From the NCBI RefSeq assembly GCF_902506205.1, contig NZ_LR732816.1, forward strand, positions 782,864 to 843,875: a DNA stretch of 61,012 nucleotides, given 5' to 3'. The DNA comes from Brevundimonas sp. G8 (GTDB lineage: Bacteria; Pseudomonadota; Alphaproteobacteria; Caulobacterales; Caulobacteraceae). The translations under genes were made by a program, and so were the position numbers. Below, one piece after another: positions 34,736 to 42,682 of the stretch (position 1 is the first letter of the stretch; every line of letters begins with the position of its first letter). The notes below the pieces were generated by a model that searched no databases, was not told the DNA's origin, and saw only the letters and a program-made list of their open reading frames with translations.

Positions 34736-36961
34736 TCAGCTCGCGAGCTTGAAATCGGGGCGGATGGATTTGCGGCGCATGTCGGTGACGATGACGTCGA
34801 CGTCGAGGATCAGAGCGACGCGACCGTCGCCAAGGATGGTGGCGGCGGCGACGCCCTCGACCTGCTGGTAGTTGGTCTCGAGGCTCTTGATGACGACTTG
34901 GCGCTGGCCCTGGATGGCGTCGAACAGAAGGGCCGCCTGCTGGCCGCTCTCGGTCTCGACGACCACGGCGACGCCTTCGGTCGGGTTCATCGGCTGCTCG
35001 CGGAAGCCCATGATCAGGGCCACGTCGATCAGCGGCAGGAAGCGCTCGCGGAAGCGGATCACCGGATCGACCCCCCCGACGAAATGCAGGTCGGCGGCCT
35101 GGGGCGTCAGGCTCTCGACGATGGCCGGCAGCGGCGCGATCAGGGTCTGTCCGGCGGCGGCGACGACCATGCCGTCCAGCACCGCCAGCGTCAGCGGCAG
35201 GCTGAGGGTGAAGGTCGAGCCCTTGCCGGGGACCGAGCTGATGGAGATTCGGCCGCCCAGGGCCTGGATCGAGCGCTTGACCACGTCCATGCCCACGCCC
35301 CGGCCCGAGATGTCGGACACGACGGCGGCGGTGGAGAAGCCGGGCGCGAAGATCAGATTGTCGATCTGCTCGTCCGTTAGGGGCGCGTCGGCGGCGATCA
35401 GACCCTTGTCGATGGCGATCTTCTTGACGCGCTCGCGGTTGATGCCGCGTCCATCGTCGGAAATCTCGATGACGATCCGGCCCGAACGGTGCAGAGCCGC
35501 CAGACGCACCGTGCCCTCGGCCGACTTGCCGGCGGCGGTGCGCTCGTCCGGCGTTTCCAGACCGTGGTCGATGGCGTTGCGCAGCATATGGGTGATCGGC
35601 TCGGCCAGGCGTTCGACCACGGTCTTGTCGACCTCGGTGTCCTCGCCGACGGTGACCAGGCGGACCTGTTTGGAGACCATGTCGGCGACTTCGCGCACCA
35701 GACGCGGCATGCGCTGGAACACCGACTTCACCGGCTGGGCGCGGATGGCCATGACACTGTCCTGGATCTCGCGGGTCAGCAGCTCCAGGTCTTCGAGGCC
35801 GAGCGCGATGCCGGACGAACGGGCCAGGCCGCTTTCCAGCACGCGCTGCGACAGCATGGCCTGCTGGATGACCAGTTCGCCGACGACGTTGATCAGGCGG
35901 TCCACCCGGTCCAGATCGACGCGGATCGTCACCGGCGCAGGCGCGACAGGCGCAGAGGCCGGAGCGGCGGCAGGGGACGGGGTTGGCGCAACAGCCGCAA
36001 CGGGCGGCGGCGCGACGACGGGCGCCGGCTCGGGCTCGAAGGCCGCAAAGGGGATGGTCTCGGACGGCGCCTCCACGACCGCGCCGCTGGCCTTGGCCAA
36101 CAGGGCGGCGATGTCCAGATCGTCGCTGGCCGGCAGGATCGCCGCCGGCTCGTCTTCGAACGTCGTGCTCATGTCCGACGCGCCTTCCATGTTGGCGCCA
36201 AGTGGCGTGATGGTCAGTTCACAGTCGCTCTCGACGAAGTCGAAGACCTCGCGCACGGCGGCCTCATCGACGGCGGCGTCCAGATCGATGGTCCAGGTCA
36301 GGCAGCCGTCCTCGACCGACAGGGCGTCCAAGAGGGGCACGTCGCCGTCGTCCAGAACCACCGTGGTCGGGCCGAGGCGGCCCAGTTCGCGCAGCAACAG
36401 GCCGGTCTCGTTCGCGTTGGCGTACATCCGGCCCAGCGGCTTGAACACGACGCGCCAGCCGACGGCCGGAGCTTCGGGCATGGCCGCGGCGGGTTCGTCC
36501 AGCGGCATGTCGAAGGCCATCGGCATGAAGCCGAAATCGTCGTCTTCGTCCTCGACCACGGGCGGCGCCTCACCGCCGTGGGTCAGCATTTCCAGCTCGA
36601 CGACCAAGGCGGCGGAACGGCCCTCGTCCACTTGCGGGATCAGGCCCTGCGCCGCCTGAATATGATCGGCCAGCACGTCCGACGCCCGCAGCAGGGTTTT
36701 GATGGTGACCGTGTCGCAGGGTTTGCGGCCCGCGCGCAGTTCGTCCATCAGCGTCTCGAAGACGTGGGCGAACCGTACCAGCGCTTCCAGCCCGAACGCC
36801 CCTGCCCCGCCCTTGACGGAGTGGACGGCGCGGAAGACGGCGTTGATCGTCTCCAGGTCGGTCTGACCCTGCTCCAGCAGCATCAGCTTCGCCTCCAGGT
36901 CGGCGAGCAGTTCGTCGCATTCCTGGAAGAAGGTGACTTTGATGGCTTCGAAGGCGTCCAT
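34736..36961 (-). CDS. cheA: Chemotaxis histidine kinase CheA
   Basis: 741 aa. The HPt domain carries the phosphorylated His47 (FRAVHSVKGGAGAFGLE). A middle region (about 165-270) contains a compact acidic domain (WRVVFKPLGRMYANANETGL) that probably binds response regulators. A Pro/Ala linker precedes the dimerisation domain (RVDRLINVVGELVIQQAML), the ATPase with N-box MLRNAIDHGLETPDER, G1 DDGRGINRE and G2 GRGVGMDVV, and the CheW-like domain at the C terminus. It is 43 bases downstream of the first cheY. Confidence 0.97.
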   Translation of the reverse strand: MDAFEAIKVTFFQECDELLADLEAKLMLLEQGQTDLETINAVFRAVHSVKGGAGAFGLEALVRFAHVFETLMDELRAGRKPCDTVTIKTLLRASDVLADHIQAAQGLIPQVDEGRSAALVVELEMLTHGGEAPPVVEDEDDDFGFMPMAFDMPLDEPAAAMPEAPAVGWRVVFKPLGRMYANANETGLLLRELGRLGPTTVVLDDGDVPLLDALSVEDGCLTWTIDLDAAVDEAAVREVFDFVESDCELTITPLGANMEGASDMSTTFEDEPAAILPASDDLDIAALLAKASGAVVEAPSETIPFAAFEPEPAPVVAPPPVAAVAPTPSPAAAPASAPVAPAPVTIRVDLDRVDRLINVVGELVIQQAMLSQRVLESGLARSSGIALGLEDLELLTREIQDSVMAIRAQPVKSVFQRMPRLVREVADMVSKQVRLVTVGEDTEVDKTVVERLAEPITHMLRNAIDHGLETPDERTAAGKSAEGTVRLAALHRSGRIVIEISDDGRGINRERVKKIAIDKGLIAADAPLTDEQIDNLIFAPGFSTAAVVSDISGRGVGMDVVKRSIQALGGRISISSVPGKGSTFTLSLPLTLAVLDGMVVAAAGQTLIAPLPAIVESLTPQAADLHFVGGVDPVIRFRERFLPLIDVALIMGFREQPMNPTEGVAVVVETESGQQAALLFDAIQGQRQVVIKSLETNYQQVEGVAAATILGDGRVALILDVDVIVTDMRRKSIRPDFKLAS

Positions 36962-37004
36962 TAGGTGCGGGTCCGGCAGGCTTTGGCGATCAGACTGGGG
37001 GCGA

Positions 37005-37370
37005 TCAGGCGGCGACGCGGCGAACGGCGTCCACCAGTTTTGCGGGGTCGAAGGGTTTGACGATCCAGCCGGTGGCGCCGGCGGCGCGGGCGCGCGCCTT
37101 CTTCTCGACGTCGCTTTCGGTCGTCAGCACCAGAACCGGCGTGGTCCGATGGTTCGGATCGGCGCGCACGCCCTCGATGACGCCGAAACCGTCCATGCGC
37201 GGCATGTTGATGTCGGTGATGATGACGTCGGCGCCCCTGGCGGCCAGCGTCTCCAGCCCGTCCACGCCGTCGACGGCCTGGATCACGGTATAACCCGCGT
37301 CTTCCAGCGCCATCAGCAGCATGTCGCGCATGGTGCGGGAATCGTCGATCGTCAGAACGGTCTTGGTCAT
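37005..37370 (-). CDS. CheY response regulator (first of the operon)
   Basis: 121 aa, one receiver domain: D9, D10, phosphoacceptor D53 (VIITDINMPRMDG), Thr in VLTTES and Lys in VKPFDP, all canonical for CheY. Its start overlaps the stop of the STAS gene by 4 bases. The position before cheA corresponds to the first cheY of the Caulobacter operon, a good candidate for a motor-binding CheY. Confidence 0.94.
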   Translation of the reverse strand: MTKTVLTIDDSRTMRDMLLMALEDAGYTVIQAVDGVDGLETLAARGADVIITDINMPRMDGFGVIEGVRADPNHRTTPVLVLTTESDVEKKARARAAGATGWIVKPFDPAKLVDAVRRVAA

Positions 37371-37642
37371 GCCGTCAGCCCCTCGGTATTGAAGTCAGGC
37401 GCGCCGAAAGCCGCCCATTGTTCCACCCAAGCTTGCGACACAGAACCTAACCTTAGGTTGACGCCGTCGGCGTCCCAGGTCTTGCGCGCCGACATGAGGA
37501 TTTGCAGGCACAGTCCGCCCAGCCGCTCGACCGCCGAGGCGTCCAGCGTCAGTTCATGACCGCGCAGAGCCAGCAGCTCGGCCTTCAGCGGCTCGGCCGC
37601 GTTCAGGTCCAGCACTTCGGCCAGGGCCAGGGTCTCGCTCAT
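37367..37642 (-). CDS. STAS-domain protein of the chemotaxis operon (CheX position)
   Basis: 91 aa resembling anti-sigma-antagonist/STAS proteins (VLDLNAAEPLKAELLALRGH; LDASAVERLGGLCLQILMSA). The segment around the expected phosphorylated Ser reads DASAVERLGG, so a Ser is present. In Caulobacter crescentus a gene here is called cheX; it is not the CheY phosphatase of that name known from spirochaetes. It shares one base with the mcp stop (TGATG). Confidence 0.85.
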   Translation of the reverse strand: MSETLALAEVLDLNAAEPLKAELLALRGHELTLDASAVERLGGLCLQILMSARKTWDADGVNLRLGSVSQAWVEQWAAFGAPDFNTEGLTA

Positions 37643-39585
37643 CAGAACTCCTCCCAGCCGTCTTCGACGGCGGCGGCTTGGGGTTTGAGGGCCGCGCCGC
37701 CGCGTCCGATGGTCTTCAGCGCGGCGACCATGTGGTTGGCGGGCTTGCGCGCAGGCGGGGCCGAATGCGTGCGAGCCGTCGCAGGCGAGGCGGCCTGGTG
37801 GTTCGAGCCCACGCGGAACTGAGCGACCGAGGCTTGAAGGCTTTCCGCCTCCTGGGCCAGCGAGTGGCTGGCGGCGGTCGATTGCTCGACCATGGCGGCG
37901 TTCTGTTGCGTGACTTGGTCCATCTGGTTCACGGCCGTGTTGACCTGGGCCAGGCCGACGGCCTGTTCCTGGGCCGAGGCGGCGATCTCGGTGACCAGGC
38001 TGTCGATTTCGGCGACCCGGTCCACGATCCGTTGCAGGGCCTCGCCGGTCTCGCCGACCAGTTTGACGCCCGCGCCGACCTGGCCGGTGGAGGCCGAGAT
38101 CAGGGTCTTGATCTCCTTCGCCGCTTCGGCCGAACGCTGGGCCAGGGCCCGGACTTCCGAGGCCACCACCGCGAAGCCGCGACCCGCGTCGCCGGCCCGC
38201 GCCGCCTCGACGCCTGCGTTGAGGGCCAGGAGGTTGGTCTGGAAAGCGATCTCGTCGATGACGCCGATGATCTGGTTGATCTGGTTGGACGAGCCTTCGA
38301 TGGCCTGCATGGCGGACACGGCGTCGCGAACGACCACGCCGCTCTTCTCCGCATCGCCACGTGCGGCCTGAACCACGTCCGAGGCCTGACGGGCGCCCGA
38401 GGCGGTCTTGTTCACCGTGGCGGTGATCTCGTCCAGGGCGGCGGCGGTTTCCTCAAGCGAGGCGGCCTGCTGCTCGGTGCGGCGCGACAAATCGTCGGCG
38501 GCTTGAGAGATTTCGCCGGCGCCCGAGCGGATGCCCGAAATATTGGCGACCACGACCGATACGGCCTGCTGCAGCTGGGCGATGGCGGCGTTGAAGTCGG
38601 ACTTCAGCGATTCCGAACGCGGTGCGACCTCGACCGTGAACCGGTGCGTCAGGTCGCCGTTGGCCATGGCCGACAGGCCGTCGGCCAGAGCGTCCAGGGC
38701 GACCTTGTCTTCGGCTGCGGCGCGGGCCTTGTCCGCCTCGTTCGCGGCGCGTTCCTGCTCGCTCATCGAGCGTTGAGCCAAGGCTTCCTTCTCGACGCGC
38801 ACCTTGTCGATGGCGGCGTCGCGGAAGGCGACGATGGCCTGGCCCATCTTGCCGAACTCGTCCTTGCGGTCAGCGCCGACGATCTGGATCGACGTGTCGC
38901 CGGCCATCAGCTTCTGCATATAGCCGATCATCGTGAAGATCGGCCGCGTGATCGCGCGGGTCGCGACGAAGCCGGCGGCCAGGGCAATCACGAGGGCGGC
39001 GATCAGGCCAACGACGACGGCCAGCATCGCAGCGCGGCTGGCAGCCGCTTCGGCCTCTTGCGACGCCGTCAGAGCGACATCGTTCGCGGCCTTGATCTCG
39101 TCGATCGCCTCTTCGACCGGGGCGACATAGGTGTCTGCGGCGCCCGTGCGGCCGACCATCTGGACAGCCTGCGCGCCGCGACCTTCGCGGACCAGAGCAA
39201 CTCCACCCTCGACGACGTTCTTGTACCAGACGGCGTTGGCGTCGATCGCCTTTGCGATCGGGGCGGCCCGTTCGGCCGGCAGTTCATTGCGCAGCTGCTC
39301 CATCGCCGCCAGGAACTTGGCGCGGTGGGCATCGACACGCTCGATATAATAGGGGTCCTGCGACAGCAGATAGCCGCGAACGGCATTCTCCTGGCGCGTC
39401 ATGTAGAACTCGGCCGTGGCGGCGGTGCTGTTTGCCTGGTTTTCCTGCCGGCTATGCTCGCCCGCTGCGTCCAACTTGAGCAGGCTGGTCACTACGACCG
39501 CGCCCATGATGGCGATCGCCGCCAGCACCAGACCGAAGGCCATGAGCAGCTTACGGCCGACCGGCATATTCTCGATGATCTTCAA
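37642..39585 (-). CDS. Methyl-accepting chemotaxis protein (McpA position)
   Basis: 647 aa. Two membrane helices (about residues 10-32, and 188-210, VVVGLIAALVIALAAGFVAT) enclose a periplasmic four-helix-bundle sensor. A HAMP domain follows (RAITRPIFTMIGYMQKLMAG), then the signalling hairpin with tip EIAFQTNLLALNAGVEAARA. The protein ends in GWEEF, matching the xWxxF pentapeptide that tethers CheR and CheB. It heads the operon, as mcpA does in Caulobacter. Confidence 0.95.
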   Translation of the reverse strand: MKIIENMPVGRKLLMAFGLVLAAIAIMGAVVVTSLLKLDAAGEHSRQENQANSTAATAEFYMTRQENAVRGYLLSQDPYYIERVDAHRAKFLAAMEQLRNELPAERAAPIAKAIDANAVWYKNVVEGGVALVREGRGAQAVQMVGRTGAADTYVAPVEEAIDEIKAANDVALTASQEAEAAASRAAMLAVVVGLIAALVIALAAGFVATRAITRPIFTMIGYMQKLMAGDTSIQIVGADRKDEFGKMGQAIVAFRDAAIDKVRVEKEALAQRSMSEQERAANEADKARAAAEDKVALDALADGLSAMANGDLTHRFTVEVAPRSESLKSDFNAAIAQLQQAVSVVVANISGIRSGAGEISQAADDLSRRTEQQAASLEETAAALDEITATVNKTASGARQASDVVQAARGDAEKSGVVVRDAVSAMQAIEGSSNQINQIIGVIDEIAFQTNLLALNAGVEAARAGDAGRGFAVVASEVRALAQRSAEAAKEIKTLISASTGQVGAGVKLVGETGEALQRIVDRVAEIDSLVTEIAASAQEQAVGLAQVNTAVNQMDQVTQQNAAMVEQSTAASHSLAQEAESLQASVAQFRVGSNHQAASPATARTHSAPPARKPANHMVAALKTIGRGGAALKPQAAAVEDGWEEF

Positions 39586-39614
39586 CTCAACATCCCCCGA
39601 TGAATCTCGGTTAC

Positions 39615-40292
39615 TCAGAACGAATAGGTGGCGGCGGCGACGAGACGGCCCTCATAGGGCTCGCCCACGCTGTGATGGTCGGTGTCGTACCAGCGCAGAT
39701 CGACGGCGAAGGCGTCGGTCAGCTTGTGCTTGGCCCCGACGTTCCAGGCGTTGTAGTCGACCCCGCTGTCCGCCATGCGGTTGGCGACGGCGGCCGAAAC
39801 CTTGGTTTTGGCGGCGACGGCGACCGTGCCCTGAAGCTCCAGCCACCAGGCCTCTTTCGTGGCGGCGAAACCGTCGGGCGAATAGTTGACGCGCAGGCGC
39901 GTGGCGACCGCACCCAGCTTGCGCGAGGCGTCCGCCTGATATTCGAAATAGTTGTCGTCGACGCCGGCGCGCGAGCCCGGCAGGTCGCGGTTCATGACGC
40001 CCAGGTCGAAGGCGAAGCCCGCCGCCTTGGGGCGCCAGCCGGCCATGCTGACGATTTCCATGTCATAGCCCTGCGATCCGGCCGCGTCGGTGACGAAGAC
40101 GCTGGCGTAACCTTCGCCGAAACCGACCTCGGCCTTGGCGAAGGGCGCGATGTTCTCGTTGCTCTTGCCCAACCCCTTGCCGACGTACTGGCTAGCGAGA
40201 CCGACATCGAGGCCGACCGATTGAGCCTGGGCGGCGATGGGCGTTGCGAGGCCTACTGCCGCGACAACGAAGAAGGGAAACGAACGAAACAT
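39615..40292 (-). CDS. TorF family putative porin
   Basis: About 225 aa from ATG 40292 (MFRSFPFFVVAAVGLATPIA), with AAGGATCACC directly upstream. A signal peptide ends at AQAQS; the mature part begins VGLDVGLASQYVGKGLGKSN and consists of alternating beta strands ending in the outer-membrane-type aromatic VAAATYSF. This matches the small TorF/TIGR02001-type proteobacterial beta-barrel. Cargo unknown. It lies 29 bases upstream of the mcp in the same direction, but the spacing is not decisive for co-transcription. Confidence 0.82.
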   Translation of the reverse strand: MFRSFPFFVVAAVGLATPIAAQAQSVGLDVGLASQYVGKGLGKSNENIAPFAKAEVGFGEGYASVFVTDAAGSQGYDMEIVSMAGWRPKAAGFAFDLGVMNRDLPGSRAGVDDNYFEYQADASRKLGAVATRLRVNYSPDGFAATKEAWWLELQGTVAVAAKTKVSAAVANRMADSGVDYNAWNVGAKHKLTDAFAVDLRWYDTDHHSVGEPYEGRLVAAATYSF

Positions 40293-40558
40293 GGTGATCC
40301 TTGAGGCCTCTGCATTCTGCATGACCAAGGATGAGGCGATGATTAATATTAAATCTGAACCACGCCGTAGGTAAGATTGCGTAAGAACGGCAACGCTTGT
40401 CGATGGATCGGATCTAGAGGCCGTCGAAACCGTGATTCCGGCTGTCGGACGCCGCCGATTACGTATTTCCCCTGATAGCCAAACAGCCTATAGGAAAATG
40501 AGTCCAAAAAACGGCACAGGAAGACGTCGTTGGTTTTTGTGTATCGAGATACTGCGTA
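40293..40558. promoter_or_regulatory. A/T-rich divergent intergenic region
   Basis: The 266 bases between the porin and the FixL-like kinase contain A/T-rich patches unlike the rest of the window (GATGATTAATATTAAATC near 40336 and GATAATTAATAAC at 40561). No FNR/FixK box (TTGAT-N4-ATCAA) is present. It must hold the promoters of both genes, but I cannot fix -35/-10 pairs. Confidence 0.45.
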
Positions 40559-42040
40559 GTGATAATTAATAACGCGGCATCCCCGCGATTTGGCCCACCC
40601 GGCATTGTGTTGCGACGCACAAAAACTTGGTGGGGAGGCCTGATCGTCGCCTGCGTTGCAGTATTGTTCGCCTTGACCATAAGACTGGCCTTCGAACCGT
40701 TCGGACATTTTTACTATTTGCCGATGGTGCCGGCTGTGATGATCACAGCCCTGTTTGCGCGTCGGGCGGCTGTGGTGCTGTCCATCGGCCTGGCCATCTC
40801 GGCCAACCTCTGGCTTGTGCCGCGTGTCAGCACATTGGACGCCGCCGCGAATGCTCTGCTTTTCGCTATCGTGGCCTGGGTCATCGCCGAAGTTTGTCGG
40901 CGGCTGACCGGTTCGCTCAGAACGTCGCGCGCTTTGACGCGTGATCTGGCGCTGCGAGAGATGTTGCTGGACACCATCCTGACGTCCACCCCCATCGTGA
41001 CCCTGGATCGTGACGGGCGGACACGGCGCATTACACCGGCTGCGGCGGCGCTGCTGGGGGTCAGCCGGGCCGAAGCGATGGATGCGCCATTCCACACCCT
41101 CGTGCCGGGCTTCGATGAAGCGGCTCTGATGGTCGCGCAACAGGGCGGAGAAGTGCTCGCGTCCTCATCCTCATTCTGGACGATTTCTCATCCTGATGGC
41201 GGTCGCGTGCCGCTGACGATCCATGCCCATGTGCTGCCTGACGACATCACGCCCGAACATATCGTCCTGGCTTTGGCGGATCAGAGCCAGTCCGAGACGA
41301 TACGGCAACGCGAGCGCGACCTGGCCGAAAAACTCAACAGCGTCTGGCGCCTGAACTCCATGGGCGAGATGGCCGCGACCCTGGCGCACGAGATGAACCA
41401 GCCCCTGACCGCGGCCGCCGTCTACCTGCATGCCGGCCAGGCCGATCTGGTCAAGGTTGGACCGGCCGCCGACGACGCCGGTCGCGCACTGGACCTGGCT
41501 AAGGCTCAGTTGCTGCGGGCGGGCGACATCATCCGGCGGATGCGCGAACTCCTCTCGACCGGATCGCGCACCTTCACCGAGGAGCGCGCGTCACAGATGA
41601 TCCAGGACCTTGGCCCAGTCTTCACTTTGATCGGGCGTGACACCGATGTCGTCATCGAGATCGACGCCAATGCCGAGGACGATCATGTGGTCGTAGATAG
41701 AATTCAGTTGCAGCAGGCCCTCGCCAACCTGGTCCGCAACGCCGTAGACGCCGTCGTCGGAAGCGAAGCAGGCCGCGTATCCATCGTCGGCCGGTCGTTC
41801 GGCCCCGAGGGTTACGAGATTGCCGTAGAGGACAACGGACGCGGCATTCCGACCGATCAACGCGAGAGCATTTTCCAGCCCATGATCACGACCAAGGCCG
41901 GCGGCATGGGCCTGGGCCTCTCCGTCACGCGTTCCATCGTCGAAAGCCATGGCGCGGCCCTGACCGTCGGCCGCAGCAAACTTGGCGGCGCCGCCTTCAC
42001 ATTCCGCCTGCCCCCCAGCCAGGAGCTAGACGCCGCATGA
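40559..42040 (+). CDS. FixL-like membrane PAS sensor histidine kinase
   Basis: 493 aa from GTG 40559 (GTG 40607 is an alternative). About four membrane helices fill residues 24-122 (WWGGLIVACVAVLFALTIRL onward), followed by one PAS domain (about 140-250). The kinase core has H-box TLAHEMNQPLTAAAVYLHAG, N-box NLVRNAVDA, G1 EDNGRGIP and G2 GGMGLGLSV, of the FixL/DctB type. The PAS helix that holds the proximal His in haem FixL reads GFDEAALMVAQ, without His, so oxygen sensing by haem is unlikely. Its stop overlaps the fixJ-like start. Confidence 0.9.
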   Translation: MIINNAASPRFGPPGIVLRRTKTWWGGLIVACVAVLFALTIRLAFEPFGHFYYLPMVPAVMITALFARRAAVVLSIGLAISANLWLVPRVSTLDAAANALLFAIVAWVIAEVCRRLTGSLRTSRALTRDLALREMLLDTILTSTPIVTLDRDGRTRRITPAAAALLGVSRAEAMDAPFHTLVPGFDEAALMVAQQGGEVLASSSSFWTISHPDGGRVPLTIHAHVLPDDITPEHIVLALADQSQSETIRQRERDLAEKLNSVWRLNSMGEMAATLAHEMNQPLTAAAVYLHAGQADLVKVGPAADDAGRALDLAKAQLLRAGDIIRRMRELLSTGSRTFTEERASQMIQDLGPVFTLIGRDTDVVIEIDANAEDDHVVVDRIQLQQALANLVRNAVDAVVGSEAGRVSIVGRSFGPEGYEIAVEDNGRGIPTDQRESIFQPMITTKAGGMGLGLSVTRSIVESHGAALTVGRSKLGGAAFTFRLPPSQELDAA

Positions 42041-42648
42041 ACGCCCATTCCGTCTTCATCGTGGACGACGACCCGGCCATGCGGGACTCGCTCGTCCTCA
42101 TGTTGCGAGGGGCCGGCTTTCGGGCGCGCGCCTTCGTCAGCGCCGACGACTTTCTGGAGAACCTGCCGACCGACAAGAGCGCCTGCGTCGTCAGCGACGT
42201 GCGCATGCCGGGCGTCGAGGGGCCGGAACTGGTGCGCAGGCTGAAGACGCTGAGGGGCGACCGCTGGCCGGTCATCGTCATCACCGGCCATGCCGACGTG
42301 CCGCTGGCGGTTCAACTGATGAAGGCCGGGGTCGTCGACTTCATCGAAAAGCCCTTCGACCCCGAACAGATCCTGGACTGCGTCGGCCGCTGCATCGCCT
42401 CGCTGACCAGTCTGGAGGCCGATCGGACGGCGCGCGACGAGGCCAGGAGCCGTCTGGCCACCCTGACCCCCCGCGAGCGTCAGGTGTTCGACGCCCTGAT
42501 CGACGGCTGTTCGAACAAGGAAATCGCGCTTCGCCTCGAGATCAGTCCCCGCACGGTGGAGATTTTCCGCGCCAAGGTGATGACCAAGATGCAGGCGTCG
42601 AACCTGTCCACCCTGGTTCGTATGGGAATGCGCGCCGGCGACGCTTGA
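42037..42648 (+). CDS. FixJ family response regulator
   Basis: 203 aa with a receiver (D10-D12; phosphoacceptor D54 in VVSDVRMPGVEG; Lys in IEKPFD) and a LuxR-type HTH (LTPRERQVFDALIDGCSNKE, ISPRTVEIFRAKVMTKMQA). It is coupled to the kinase by an ATGA overlap, so they form a pair. In rhizobia FixLJ responds to low oxygen; here the missing haem site makes the stimulus open. Confidence 0.94.
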   Translation: MNAHSVFIVDDDPAMRDSLVLMLRGAGFRARAFVSADDFLENLPTDKSACVVSDVRMPGVEGPELVRRLKTLRGDRWPVIVITGHADVPLAVQLMKAGVVDFIEKPFDPEQILDCVGRCIASLTSLEADRTARDEARSRLATLTPRERQVFDALIDGCSNKEIALRLEISPRTVEIFRAKVMTKMQASNLSTLVRMGMRAGDA

Positions 42649-42682
42649 GCCGGACGAGAATCGTCTCCACCTTAGGGCGGAC

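Noticed and set aside
37367..37642. Naming the STAS protein as the CheX phosphatase
   Set aside because: The sequence is a STAS/anti-sigma-antagonist fold and lacks the CheC/CheX phosphatase signature; only the operon position carries the cheX name.
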